NCBI GenBank assembly: GCA_023213315.1
Contig: JAKCPI010002722.1
Coordinates: 328,286 to 392,285 of the forward strand
DNA: 64,000 bases
Source of the DNA: Euborellia annulipes
Taxonomy: Eukaryota > Arthropoda > Insecta > Dermaptera > Anisolabididae
Reading direction: 5' to 3'
A program made the translations under genes and the position numbers. The notes beneath the pieces were generated by a model. That model was not told the DNA's origin. It saw only the letters and a list, made by a program, of their open reading frames with translations, and did no database searches. This document shows, piece by piece, positions 51,500 through 61,925 of the stretch (its first letter is position 1; every line of letters begins with the position of its first letter).

Positions 51500-52150
51500 T
51501 CAGTTGGATAATTTTTTTGCCCTGAGGTCGAGTTGTCTTTAACTCAGAATTATAAGCTTTATCCTCTCTGCTAATCGACGCCTCTCCGTTATAAGAGTGT
51601 AAAAATTTCACTTCGAAATTTCAATAGCAAATTACTTGAATTGGTCATTTGGGTTGCGTCGATTTTATGTAATCCATGAGTGAAGTTTGTTAATTCTTAA
51701 TAAAAACAAATTTACTATGAGTACAATAACTCCCTTTATATTAGAGGCGTTATTTATTTATTAATCAAAGTCGCTGGTTGAAATTATAAATTCCAGATTA
51801 AGGTTTAAAGGAAACCACATTTTAAATAATAAATGTTAGAAATTACATTTAACATCACAAAGTACATTAAATAATTAATAAAAGGAAATATATTCAAGGG
51901 GAAGGGAAAGATCCTAATATAAATTAAGAATCCAATAACAATTAATTATTCATTATGTCCTTACATCGATTCAAAGTAGCTCTTAAATAACAAAAAGAAG
52001 ATCATAAATATTTTAATATTTTTTAAATATATTGTTCACGGAGCGCTCGCATTCCGTCTAATGCGACAAAAATATATAATTTAAAACCGAAAACGAGACA
52101 AGAATATACATAAATATATAAGATGTTGATAAGAGAAGTGGCTGCTCAAC
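51500..52150. other. A+T-rich stretch, unassigned
   Basis: No repeat or coding feature recognised. Confidence 0.45.
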
Positions 52151-52159
52151 GATTAGAAT

Positions 52160-52395
52160 GATAGACAAGAAGAGAGGATGTCAGCCAAATCGAATAAAAA
52201 TCTCCAATCAGAAGACGTTTCGCTTTTGATTAAATAAATCCATCATCAGTTCTTAAGAGATTATTGGCAATCTCAAGGTGCCCTTAAGAAGTGATGATGG
52301 CTTTAATTAAAACCGAAACGTCTTCTGGATTGAGATGTTTTTTCGATAGAGGCTCTCCTTTGGCTAACATCCTCTCTTCCTGTCTATCATTATTA
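52160..52395. mobile_element. Palindromic element with two opposed hammerhead relics
   Basis: Ends ATGATAGACAAGAAGAGAGG and complement at 52392. The minus-strand motif (52209-52264) has an intact CTGATGA/GAAACGTC core and AGAA/TTCT stem I but a poor stem II. The plus-strand motif (52285-52330) has a good stem II (GG.TTT/AAA.CC) but GTGATGA, with C3 lost. Neither is complete. The short frames on both strands here follow the palindrome. Confidence 0.7.
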
Positions 52396-52564
52396 AAATA
52401 TATAAAGACAGGCTTTAAATGGACTTTGACGGGGTTACTATCTTGGATATTACAGTGTTTACAAATCTCGAAGACTCTGATGAGCCGCAGTTTTCGAGAT
52501 AAAATATCCTTCATCTCAGAGTCCAAATAATTATACGTGGTTTATAAAATTATTATTAATTAAT

Positions 52565-52690
52565 AAAAATCAAAGAGATTATCTATTTGATTGATAAAGA
52601 TATAAAGTTAATTAGGTGGGACGAACGTGAGAACTGTTTAAGAAACGATTGGTGCCTGCTCCTCTCCCCTCCCTCCACCCACCATAAATA
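52565..52690. repeat. Empty-site paralog of the SINE-1 insertion at 50044
   Basis: CAAAGAGATTATCT, AAAGATATAAAGTTAATTAG, GGACGAACGTGAGAACTG and TTTAAGAAACGATTGGTGCC match 49957-50043 joined to 50317 onward, without the SINE and with only one copy of the duplicated site. Confidence 0.9.
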
Positions 52691-52743
52691 TTTTGTTAAA
52701 AAGTAAAAATTATTAAATTAAAAATAAATCACCAGAATATCTC

Positions 52744-52786
52744 TTGCCCTGATGAAGGTCGTGATTGGCGACCGAAACGTAGGCAA
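52744..52786 (+). ncRNA. Hammerhead ribozyme HH-8, best example
   Basis: TTGCC (stem I), CTGATGA at 52749, extra A, stem II GGTCG/CGACC with loop TGATTGG, GAAA, ACGT, H17 = A, GGCAA (stem I, 5 perfect pairs). Predicted cleavage is after 52781. Every conserved nucleotide of the hammerhead core is present. The downstream part (AAATAAAAT, CTGGCTGCAAAGTC) is shared with 13075 and 61805, placing it in the same element family. Confidence 0.8.
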
Positions 52787-52984
52787 ATAAAAAATTAAAT
52801 AAAATATTTTTTTTATTTAATCTCCTGGCTGCAAAGTCCCTGCGAATCCTGAGTAAATCTCCACAGCCCAAAAACATCAATTTATCGAATATCTCTAAAG
52901 TTTACAACGTTGCCATGTTGTTTATTTTTTTTTAAGTCATACTTAAATCAGATGGTGCAAATGGGCATAAATGATTCTCATTTG

Positions 52985-53235
52985 CATGGGCGTACCCAGC
53001 GAAGGGCAGAGGGCAGCTGCCCCCCCCCCCCCTAGAAGCAAGAAAAAAAATTAAATGTTTATAAAGTAATGAAACGAAACAAAATTAGGAAGGATGATGG
53101 TGCCGAGGAATGTTTTAGGACTCGAGAGTTTTTATGCCTTTAATTCGAAGGTTTTTGACCCTCTATATAAAAAAAAAAGATCTGGACGGCCATGATCTGT
53201 CCCCCCCCCTAGATTTGATCCTAGGTACGCCCTTG
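52985..53235. mobile_element. hAT MITE, TSD CTCATTTG
   Basis: CATGGGCGTACCCAGCG and GGTACGCCCTTG ends, CTCATTTG at 52977 and 53236. The 54107 copy of the flanking DNA lacks the element and shows a single CTCATTTG, confirming the insertion. Confidence 0.9.
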
Positions 53236-53243
53236 CTCATTTG

Positions 53244-53370
53244 TTAATATATTTGGTATCTAAAAGGCTTCATCAGATCCGAACCCGCGACCCTTGGTAT
53301 AGAAGGGCAGCATGCTACCAACTACACCAAAGCCCGAGGGCTATCCCTTAGTTTGATTATTGACAACTTT
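53244..53370 (-). mobile_element. SINE-1 variant with attached flank
   Basis: Inverted head only (TTTGGTATCTAAAAGGCTTC to CCAAAGCCCGAGGGCTATCC) followed by TTTGATTATTGACAAC. The same head and the same flank recur at 54107-54268. Confidence 0.8.
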
Positions 53371-54062
53371 CTCTGTCATATTGAAGACCTTTGAATAGTC
53401 GAATTAATCGAAACGATGTAGCCTCTTTTTAACAAGGTGTAAATTTAAATTTTATTCTTTCCATGTTAGAGGATTTTATTTGTAAAAATATCGTAGAGGA
53501 TTTATATATATATCTAAACAGAAAAGTTTGAAAAAAGAGTTGAGAAGAATAAATAAAACAAGAGAGAGAGAGAGCGAGAGAAGTTCAAGTCTTATATTAC
53601 ATTGCTCGACGCACATGTTGCTACTACAATAGTATAAAGCCGCCTTCTTCAGAGAATGGATTTATTTTATTCAGTATCTACTAACCCATCTAACGAATTA
53701 TTTACAAACAAAGAACATATTGCTTTTAGACAAGTCAAAAAAAATAATAAAAAATCAAGATACCCAAACAAATGAATTTCTTTTAATATATTAAATTAAT
53801 ATAAAGTGAAAGTATTATAATATTAAATATTATTTTTCACGATAATAATTATTATTGTGAAAAATAATATCTCCACCCCAAAAATTTTTTGATTTATCTT
53901 TACCTTTCAGGTCATAAGGACCCTAGAAATACAAAAAAAATCTTAATGAACACATTTTATTTTGCTTATATCTCTGTAACTATTTATCAGATTAGGATGA
54001 GGTTTAGCAAATTTATTGTTCCAAGTAGTCGTGAGAATGTATTAAAACGAGAAGATAATCGG

Positions 54063-54492
54063 CAGTGGCGTAGCGAGGGAAGGGCTAGGGGGTATTCATG
54101 CAATGCAAATGGGCATAAATGATACTCATTTGTTAATATATTTGGTATCTAAAAGGCTTCAAAAAAATCATCAGATCCGAACCCGCGACCCTTGGTATAG
54201 AAGGGCAGCATGCTACCAACTACACCAAAGCCCGAGGGCTATCCCCGAGTTTGATTATTGACAACCCGGGCGCTACTCACGAAGGGGCGCCAAATGGTCC
54301 GCAAAAAAAAAAAAAAAAAATTGCTGGATAATTTTTATTTTTATTATAATTGATTTCTGGAAAATATATTTTAAATTTAGTGCCAGTTTAATATAATAAA
54401 TTTGTATATTTTACATATAATATTTAATTGTTTTCGAATGTTTGAGGGGGGGGTATGTGCCCCGGGCGCGAGTTAAGCTCGCTACGCCACTG
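54063..54492. mobile_element. hAT MITE with inserted SINE variant, TSD ATAATCGG
   Basis: CAGTGGCGTAGCGAGGG and AGCTCGCTACGCCACTG; ATAATCGG at 54055 and 54493. Without the insert it equals the 263-bp element at 31139. The inserted part is 54101-54268. Confidence 0.9.
54101..54268 (-). mobile_element. Second copy of the SINE variant plus flanks
   Basis: GCAAATGGGCATAAATGATA, CTCATTTGTTAATATA, SINE-1 head complement and GAGTTTGATTATTGACAAC match both sides of 52955-53370. The shared flanks extend beyond the SINE. Confidence 0.85.
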
Positions 54493-54734
54493 ATAATCGG
54501 TCCCCAGGGAGTAGTGAAAATAAGCTGTAAATTATTATTAGTGGAAAGGCGCCTATTTTGGGAAGGTAAAAAACTTGGATCGCTATAAAAGAACAATTGA
54601 ATTAAATATTTTAACACAGACACCAAATATACTTTATTAAACTCTTTAGGAGACATGTTTTTGATTGGAATTAACATGCAAATCCCCATATGGGGATTTG
54701 ACATTGGCTCTATGGATGGAAGAGCGGGAAAGTG

Positions 54735-55205
54735 AAAAGGGAAAATGAGAATATCGACGCTCTCACTAGAAAAGTGTCTAACTCCACTTTTTTCGAAAAT
54801 CATTTTTTTGTATTTTATGTTGAAAAAGATCATTCTCCTTATGCCCTGAACTGGGTAAGGGCGTAATTCAAATTTTTCTGTTCAAAAAGGTGTTTAACAG
54901 GGGCTGTAATAATGACAAGGAAATGTTTTTTGGCTCTCCTGAAAAATAAACAAAAATGGAGTTAGGCACTTTGCTAATTAGAACGTCGATATACATTTTA
55001 AAGAGCATCTAAAAAATAGGTGATTTATCAATTTTAAACAAAATCGTTGGAGCGAATTTTGAGAAAATAGAAAAAAACTAAAAAAGTACATCGGTAAAGT
55101 ACTAGTACTTTTTGGCCGATTTTGTTTAAAAGCTTATTTTCACCCCTTGGGGGGAGAGGGGGTGTCTAACTTTAAAAAAAATTTCAACTTCGTAGCGCTG
55201 AAAAT
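54735..55205 (+). mobile_element. Family A, middle part, split by a TA-MITE
   Basis: AAAATGAGAA, then the MITE, then TACATTTTAAAGAGCATCTA through GTACTAGTACTTTTTGGCCG to AAAATTTCAACTTCGTAGCG. The ends are missing. Confidence 0.8.
54754..54989. mobile_element. TA-flanked MITE in family A
   Basis: TCGACGCTCTCACTAG, AAAGTGTCTAACTCCA and the inverted TGGAGTTAGGCACTTT, AGAACGTCGA. TA at 54752 and 54990. Excision restores the family A string GAGAATATACATTTT. Confidence 0.85.
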
Positions 55206-55294
55206 CGATATGTAAATGCACATTCATTAATATTTTCACATTTTATTTAAATAATCCACAAAATACAAATTTAATCTAATATAAAAAGTTTTTA

Positions 55295-55501
55295 TTGTTT
55301 TTCTCAAAACTTTACATTTGTTTATTCTCTAGCTCTTGCACTCATATGTTCAATTATAATGAGAGTGAAAGAGAAAGGAGATTGGATGCATGGCGACTGG
55401 TCAAGGTCAACGAGATCATAAAACACGACAATCAGAGCGACGTCATCGCCCAAAATAGACAGGCGCCCAGACGTCTCTGGCTGTGTCTGTCTATCTACTA
55501 A
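55295..55501 (+). other. Open frame of unclear status
   Basis: A 68-codon frame with a charged central part (SERERRLDAWRLVKVNEIIK) and composition less A+T-rich than its surroundings; a possible acceptor (TTTATTCTCTAG) lies at 55321. No domain, donor site or partner exon was found, so coding potential is weak. Confidence 0.2.
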
Positions 55502-55682
55502 GCAACCTGAAAATATTGTCTCTCTTTGTTTAAATGTTCAAATTGGGAAATTTCTTTTAAACAAAAGCTGTTCAGAATGATGAATAAAACAATTTATTTT
55601 TAAATAAAATTAATATTTCAAGGGTATATTTTGAATTTTTTATTTTCTTCATCAAAAAAGCAATAGAGATTATTATTGTTAA

Positions 55683-55760
55683 GCAATGCCAAGCTGTACT
55701 GAATCTCGGAATGGAGGCAAGAGAATGAGAGAAGTGTAACAACCTCTAGAAGCCTCAAAT
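55683..55760. repeat. Dispersed repeat G, second copy
   Basis: AAGCAATGCCAAGC to CTAGAAGCC as at 9415. Confidence 0.4.
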
Positions 55761-55769
55761 GAAAATAAT

Positions 55770-56635
55770 CTCACGTTAAAAGTCCCTAAAATAAATTCGA
55801 AAAGACCAAAGACAAGTAACTTGTGGTCAAAAAAGCAACAAATTAAATCCACTCAGGCACAGAACAAACAAAAGAAAGCAATACGTCATAAAGCCATAAA
55901 TAAATGAAATAGACTAAATTTTATTTTTTTATTACCTAATAAAATTTGAACTTGGCCTAGTTTTAATGAAAAGGTCATTCACCTTTAGATTTTTATAAAA
56001 AAAAAAAACACTACGAATTGATTTAATGAATTTAAATAAATAATTTTAGTTTTAAAATTTTTTATCATTATTTATCATCTTTACGAGATCATGCAAGTGT
56101 CGTTTTGATTTGGCATGTGTGTGTATTGCCTTGAGTTTCAAACAAAACGCGATTCGCGAATTTTATTATTTCTGTTTGTGTTTCTACTGTGTGTTATAAA
56201 CTCGACTCCGGAAGGATAATTCCTCTTTTAATCGGTATGTTCTATTTATTCTTTATTCCTGCTTTGATATTTATTATAAAAAAATAAAAATCTTAATGCA
56301 GATTAGGAGGGAATTATTTATTAGTTGCCCAAATCACCGTCAAGATAGGCGATGGCGGTAGCGTACGGTAAAATTTATTCCTTTCACATGTCAGGCTATT
56401 GAAGTTTTCAGAATGGGCTTGAGTGTCAAAAGCAGACAAATGCTTGGAGCCATCACCATCAAATTTTTTTTTTAATTCAAGGGTTTATAAACTCCATCTA
56501 AATTGCAAGTTTAAACAAAATTGGTCTATAATCTTGGATGTTATTAACGCGAGAAAGCCAGTTTTTGTGTTTGAAAGACATCAGCAGACAAGACGCTTGG
56601 AGCTATCGCCACCAAATTTTGAAGTGACAATGTCT
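55770..56635. other. A+T-rich stretch, unassigned
   Basis: AAAGCAGACAAATGCTTGGAGC (56431) and ACATCAGCAGACAAGACGCTTGGAGC (56577) partly repeat each other, with CACCATCAAATT / CACCAAATTT following. This is a weak tandem duplication of unknown nature. Confidence 0.35.
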
Positions 56636-56641
56636 TACAAA

Positions 56642-57118
56642 CAAGGGCGGATACAAGGGGGGGGGTAAAGGGGGTAATTACCCCCCCCCCCCGAGATTTG
56701 AAAAAAAAAAATACTTGAAAAAAAAAATCCATTTTTAATGTAAAATTTAAAAAATTTTGCGTCTCTAAAAAAAAGGTAAAATATTTTAACGGACGGGTAA
56801 AATTTTTGGTTCCGCGAAAGAGGGAATGTTCCGCGGGCGGCAAAAAATTTAACTTCTCTAAAAAAGAAAAGGTAAAATATTTTTACGTGAGGGGGAAAAA
56901 TTTCGGTTCTGCAAAAGAGGGGATGTTCGCGGGTGGCAAAAATTTGCGTCTCTAAAAAAAAGATAAAATATTTTTACGTGAGAGGGAAAAAATTTTTGGT
57001 TCCGTAAAAAGAGGGAATGTTCCGCGGGCGGCAAAAATTTTTGTGTCCGGAAAACTTTGGTTTCGCGAAAAATTTTTGAGATTACCCCCCCCCGAGAAAC
57101 ACCCTTGATCCGTCGTCC
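56642..57118. mobile_element. hAT-like element with internal tandem repeats
   Basis: CAAGGGCGGATACAAGG and GATCCGTCGTCCTTG ends, related to 15480. No clean 8-bp duplication. The interior is three units of about 90-100 bp: TCTCTAAAAAAAAGGTAAAA, TTTTACGTGAGGGGGAAAAA, AAGAGGGAATGTTCCGCGGG. The minus-strand frames here are translated repeat. Confidence 0.65.
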
Positions 57119-57387
57119 TTGCACAAAATGTGTCTATAGTGGCCGGTTACTTCACGGGTCTAAATTCTTAATATTGAAACTGGCTGTACATATATTGAAA
57201 AAAAAAATGTTTTATTTAATAACACTGCAATTATTTTTCTCAACTGATCTAAAGCTTAAAAAGATCGTTTAAAAATGGCGGTCTTAAATAAACGGCTTTA
57301 CGTTTTCTCCATCCGGCTTTCGAAATCAATAAATAATCTCTAGAATAATAACCTTGAGACATTATGACATGAAGATCAATAAGGATC

Positions 57388-57425
57388 AGGGGGGGGGGGG
57401 CCCCCAAAAAAGGGGGGGGGGGGAC
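57388..57425. repeat. Poly-G tracts
   Basis: Two G runs separated by CCCCCAAAAAA. They could fold or slip; assembly here deserves caution. Confidence 0.8.
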
Positions 57426-57536
57426 TTGGAGTGATGAATGATTTTCCAAGTAGAGAGCATCAATAGAGAAAGAAGCGTTCAAAAGTTAAATCCATCTTCC
57501 ATCTTTTTCTCTCAAGGGATAAAAAAAAAAAAATAA

Positions 57537-57562
57537 CGAGAGAGAGAGAGAGAGAGAGAGCA
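57537..57562. repeat. (GA)n microsatellite
   Basis: About 13 GA units. Confidence 0.9.
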
Positions 57563-57569
57563 AAAACTA

Positions 57570-58080
57570 CATTTAAAATAATCTCATTAAAGTCATTATT
57601 TTACGTCCTGCTTCTCTCATATAAAATATAGAAATTATTTTACAAGAATATTAAACAAAATTTTTCTAAGCGCTTCTTAAAAACGAAAAGTTATAATAAA
57701 ACTTTTACGGTAATATTGAATATTTTATTATAATAAAAAAAAAAAGTAAGTAAAATGTAAAGAAAAATACGCTACTCTCTTGCTTAAAACCTTTTTTTTC
57801 GATAACGTAATAGTTTAAGGATTATAAAAAAAAATCTTTAAAGTTTAACGAAGGACAAAATGGTTGAGAAAATTTTATTTAAAATATGTGTCTAAAGTAT
57901 AAATATTTATACTGTGAGTTTATTGCTCTGGCAGTTTATGTTTCTGAACAGATTAAAAGAGCTCGAGCACTGGGAGCAAAAATACGTACTTTTATTGCGA
58001 TGCTAATTGAAAAGGTAGCTAAGTAATTTAGTTTAATATTTTGAATAATTAGGCAAACATTTTCCAAGAATTTATTTAAC
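57570..58080. other. A+T-rich stretch, nothing assigned
   Basis: No features recognised. Confidence 0.45.
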
Positions 58081-58084
58081 ATAA

Positions 58085-58470
58085 GATAAATTTATATATT
58101 TGAACCCAACCTTTAAAAATAAGGTCATAAACCAGGGTCGACGTTCGGTCACATATGGGACCATCTTCAGGGCCAGGTTAAAGTCTGAAAAAAATATATA
58201 ATAATCCCCGACAAGTTATATTGGGCATACGCAGTTGTACTAATAATAATAGCAGTACTAATAATAATAAAATTTGTGGCATTATCATGATTGAGCTACG
58301 TACAATTGTGTATGCCCAATATAACTTGGCGAAGATTAATATATTTTTCAGACATTAATCTGGCATTGAAGATGGTCCCATATGTGACCGGAAACGTCGG
58401 CCCTGGTTTATGAATAAATTGAAACATAACTAGCTGCTTGCTCATTCTTTCTACCTATTTGAATATCAAC
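58085..58470. mobile_element. Palindromic element with two decayed hammerheads
   Basis: Inverted CATAAACCAGGGTCGACGTT and complement, plus inner ATATTGGGCATACGCAGTTG and complement. Minus-strand left motif: CTGAAGA, T, GGTC/GACC, but GAACGTC (one A of GAAA deleted). Plus-strand right motif: TTGAAGA and an extra G before GAAACGTC. Confidence 0.65.
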
Positions 58471-58822
58471 ACTCAGCTATATACCTCCTTCAAATATTAA
58501 GGCGTACCCAGTGGCGGCGCGTCCACTAGGCAAACTAGGCGGCCGCCTAGGGCGGCAACCTGAGGAGGGCGGCAAAAAGGGAAAAATTTAAAAAAATTGG
58601 GGCCGCCCCCCTCCCCAAAGCTTTCGCCAAAACAAAAAAATAATTATTGATTTCCCCTATTGAAAAAATAATTCTAGAAATTCTAGATGAAATATAAGAA
58701 AAAAATTTTTGTTTTTTTTTAATATAATTTTTTTATTAACTCTCATAAATTCTAAAAATCTAAAAAAAACATATAAATAATGGAAAAAATCTTTAATATT
58801 TACGAATTTTGTATTGAAATTA

Positions 58823-59515
58823 TTACTTTCTCTTACCTATGTATATATGTAATATATATATAGAGAGAAAGTATTGGATTCATGTCAAAAATTCGATGTC
58901 GAGATTTTGATGGATCTTCACGTTTTGAGGTCCCCTGAATCCAAAAAAAGTGGTTTTCGCGACATGGTCTGTCTGTGGGTGGGTGGGTGGGTGGGTGGGT
59001 GGGTGTGTGTGTGGGTGTGTGTTCAATTTTAAGGATGAAGGAATTAAGCTACGAGGTTGAAATTTTATATTTAAGTGAAACACCCCCCGGGACCGGGAAA
59101 ATAAGCTTTTAATCAAAATCGGCCAAAGATTACTAGTACTTTACTGATGTACTTTTTCAGTTTTTTTCGATTTTCTCAAAATTTGCTCCAACGATTTTTT
59201 TTTAAATTCAAAAATCAATTATTTTTTAGATGCTCTTTAAAATGTATATTCTCATTTTGCGATTGAAATCTTCTGAAGACCACTTTACTCTTGTATTTCA
59301 TAGGGAAGATAGGAGAAATGGTTGCCATGGTAACAAAATATAAATATTTTCCCATACTTATAAATTTTACATCTGAATTCAAATGTTCCTTACTGTCGGG
59401 AACTAAATATATGTCGACACAAAAAATCTGGTGTGACAAGCACAGTACACAACTTTCGATTACCGAAGGTAAGAGAAAGTTGTGTGCTGTGCGCCAGTCA
59501 CACCAGATTTTTTTT
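58823..59515 (-). mobile_element. Family A, full length inverted
   Basis: Complete, from the 3' hairpin (TTACTTTCTCTTACC) to the 5' hairpin ending CAGTCACACCAGATTTTTTT. The microsatellite here is (GGGT)n at 58976-59025. Confidence 0.9.
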
Positions 59516-59700
59516 TATTTCAAGAAAAAAAAAATAAACATATTAATAAATTTAAATTCAATCACAAAATATTATTTATTCTAGTTTTCACACTCAAGAA
59601 ATATATTTTGAAAAATGTAGGTATCTTTTTAAATTTCTACAATGTGTAGTAAACTTCTACATATATTGTCTTAAATTTCAGATAGATATTGTTTGTTTTA

Positions 59701-60420
59701 ATGGCTGAAAGAAAAAGACTATCTGGCTTCCAATACCGAAAAAGGAAAGCTGAGAAGGACAAGTTTATTTCAGAACAAAAAGGGCAGTGGCGGCTCGCCC
59801 ATAAGGACTCTCGGACGCCGCCCCTCCTAAAGATTTGAAAAAGTAAAAAATAATTAAACACCCATTCAATTATAATTATACATCTAACTAACCAAAGTGT
59901 TTTATCAGTCGCGTACATCGAAAATATAGGGAAAAAAACAGGCAAAAATAGCGCGAAAAGTGCGTATTTATAGCCGTCGAGCGCTGTCCTGAACGCCCCA
60001 ATCCATCAACATGCAGTTATACGGAGAGAGATGTGGTGGGGGCTGCTGGTGCTATGACGCGTGTAAGCTTGAGCCGAATGGGAGCTTTGGGACGCCGTCC
60101 GAGCATGCGCAGAGCGAAGCATCAGCTAGTCACCGCACAGCGCGCCGGCGTTCCTTAACTTTTTAACCGCATTCTAAGTGTTTAACGAATGTGTGATTGG
60201 TATGTAGTGTGATTTAGTGTGTATGGTTTAGTGTTCTCTTGGGGCCCCCCCCAGACCCCCGGTGGTGCGCCCCCCGGGCATTAAACTCACGAGCCGCCAC
60301 TGAAAAAGGGTCATTTTTAAAGTATTTACGCCACGAACAAATCAAACAACAAAACACAGCGGATCAAGAAGAAGCGGGATTTGTTTATGTAACATTATTT
60401 TGTGATTGTGTGTGTAAATT
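59701..60420 (+). pseudogene. hAT transposase N-terminal exon, disrupted
   Basis: ATG at 59701 opens MAERKRLSGFQYRKRKAEKD, with 28 codons up to the inserted hAT at 59785. After the insertion (60311) the same frame continues SFLKYLRHEQIKQQNTADQE. The basic (S)G.Q.RKRKAEK start followed by a short helix is typical of the N-terminus of many hAT transposases. Downstream no BED, catalytic or dimerisation region is present, so it is an exon-1 relic. GGATTT|GTTTAT could be the former donor site. Protein ends at a stop near 60420. Confidence 0.65.
59785..60302. mobile_element. hAT MITE inside the transposase exon, TSD AAAAAGGG
   Basis: CAGTGGCGGCTCGCCC and CTCACGAGCCGCCACTG; AAAAAGGG at 59777 and 60303. 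GC-rich interior (CGAGCATGCGCAGAGCGAAG) unlike its surroundings. Confidence 0.9.
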
Positions 60421-60984
60421 AATGTAAAAGTCTCGTTAAGTGCAAAAACAAAAAAAAATGAGTAAAAAGTGGTGATTTCGGGAAAGGGGTTCAATTGAGG
60501 AGGAAAATGGAAACAAAAAATCTAATTTGGGGGGGGGGGGGGCGCAAAAAAATATCTTGCCTAGGGCGGCAGAATAGCTTGCGCCGGCCCTGGGCGTACC
60601 CCCCCCCCCCAAGGGCTCTGATTTTAATAAAATTTTATATTATTCTAAATAAAATACTCCAAAATACATCTACGAGTATCCAAACTGTACAAAATTAAAC
60701 AATTAATTAAATTAAATATGTTTTGGCCAAATTTGAGTTCCCATTTGTAAGTAAATTAAAAAAAAAAATGTTTACCCTCCCCGCACCGCCCAAGAAAAAG
60801 TTGAAATGACGCCACTGGTTCTAATTCGTTTGATAATAGTTAGGAAATAAAGATTTGGAAAGCCTGGAGTAGATACAACAGTTAAATAATAACGCTTATA
60901 TTGGAGTTATATTCAGGCCAAATTTATTTCCACTATATAACCGGGATTCTAAACTCTTTCCGTCTTCAGGACTAATGTGGTGTT

Positions 60985-61170
60985 AAAAAAAATTGTTTTT
61001 GGAATTTAACCAAATCGTTAGAAGCAATTTTGAGAAAATCGGAAAAAAAACTCAAAAAGTACACGAATATAGTACTAATATTCTTTGACCGATTTTATTC
61101 AAAAGCTTTTAGTTTCAAGTGCAAGGAGAGTACCTAACTTAAATATCAAATTCCAACAGCCTAGATATTT
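60985..61170 (+). mobile_element. Family A, middle fragment
   Basis: AAATCGTTAGAAGCAATTTT, AGTACTAATATTCTTTGACC and AACTTAAATATCAAATTCCA, diverged. Confidence 0.65.
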
Positions 61171-61623
61171 CGTGGACACCAGATTATTTTACAGGACCCA
61201 CTTTTTTACTTTCTCTTACCTCTATAATGTTAATATATATAGCGAGAAAGTATTGAATTCATGTAAAAAATTAAATGTCGAGATTTTAATGGATATACAC
61301 GTTTTGAGGTATCCTGAATCCAAAAAAGTGGTTTTCGCGACATGGTCTGTCTGTGTGTATGTGTGTGTTCAATTTAAAACATGAAGGAATTGAGCTAGGA
61401 GGTTGAAATTTGTCTGTCTGTCTGTGTGTCTGTGAACAAAGAACGAAAAGAGCTAGGAGGTTGAAATTTTATATTTAAGTTAGACACCCCCATGGGACGT
61501 GACACGAAGCTTTTAATCAAAATCGGCCAAAGAGTACTAGTATTTTACTGATGATATCAGTTTTTTTTTTTTCGATTTTCTCAAAATTCGCTCCAACGAT
61601 TTTGATTAAAATTCAAAAATCAA

Positions 61624-61832
61624 CTAGTGATGAGAAGCGGCTGTAGATTTTGAATTGGGTATAGGAGACCTTGCAGCCAAGGAATTAAATAAAAAAACTT
61701 TTAATTAATTATTAACCGTCGACGTTTCGGTCGCCATGAAGAAGGTCGTGATTCGCGACCGAAACGTCGACGGTTAATAATTAAATAAAAGTTTTTTATT
61801 TAAATCCTTGGCTGCAAGGTCTCCTATACCCA
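61624..61832. mobile_element. Hammerhead-type palindrome, 13-bp TSD ATTCAAAAATCAA
   Basis: Begins CTAGTGATGAGAAGCGGCTG and ends CCTATACCCAA as at 12549. TSD at 61611 and 61833. The centre (GACGTTTCGGTCGCCATGAAG...CGACCGAAACGTC) fuses two inverted motifs. The plus-strand motif reads ATGAAGA (C3 to A), A, GGTCG/CGACC, GAAACGTC. Confidence 0.8.
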
Positions 61833-61925
61833 ATTCAAAAATCAATTATTTTTTAGAATCTCTTTGAAATGTATATTCTCATTTTGCCATTAAAATCTCC
61901 TGAAGACCACTTTACTCTTGTACTT

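Larger units (their letters stand above)
58509..60592 (+). mobile_element. hAT element, 2.08 kb, TSD GGCGTACC, with transposase remnant
   Basis: CAGTGGCGGCGCGTCC and TTGCGCCGGCCCTG inverted ends; exact 8-bp duplication. It contains family A (58823-59515), a transposase N-terminus (59701) and another hAT (59785-60302). The sub-terminal CGCCTAGGGCGGCA is repeated inverted near 60562. Confidence 0.85.
58499..60822. mobile_element. Outer hAT MITE of the GGCGTC type, split
   Basis: GGCGTACC at 58501 and again at 60593 marks the split. To the right, AAGGGCTCTGATTTTAATAA, ACAAAATTAAACAATTAATT and AAATGACGCCACTG match the family at 38826-39112. Confidence 0.6.

Noticed and set aside
54411..54833. 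Minus-strand open frame of 140 codons, the longest in the window
   Set aside because: It crosses the right end of an hAT MITE and the left part of a TA-MITE; no recognisable domain or splice sites.
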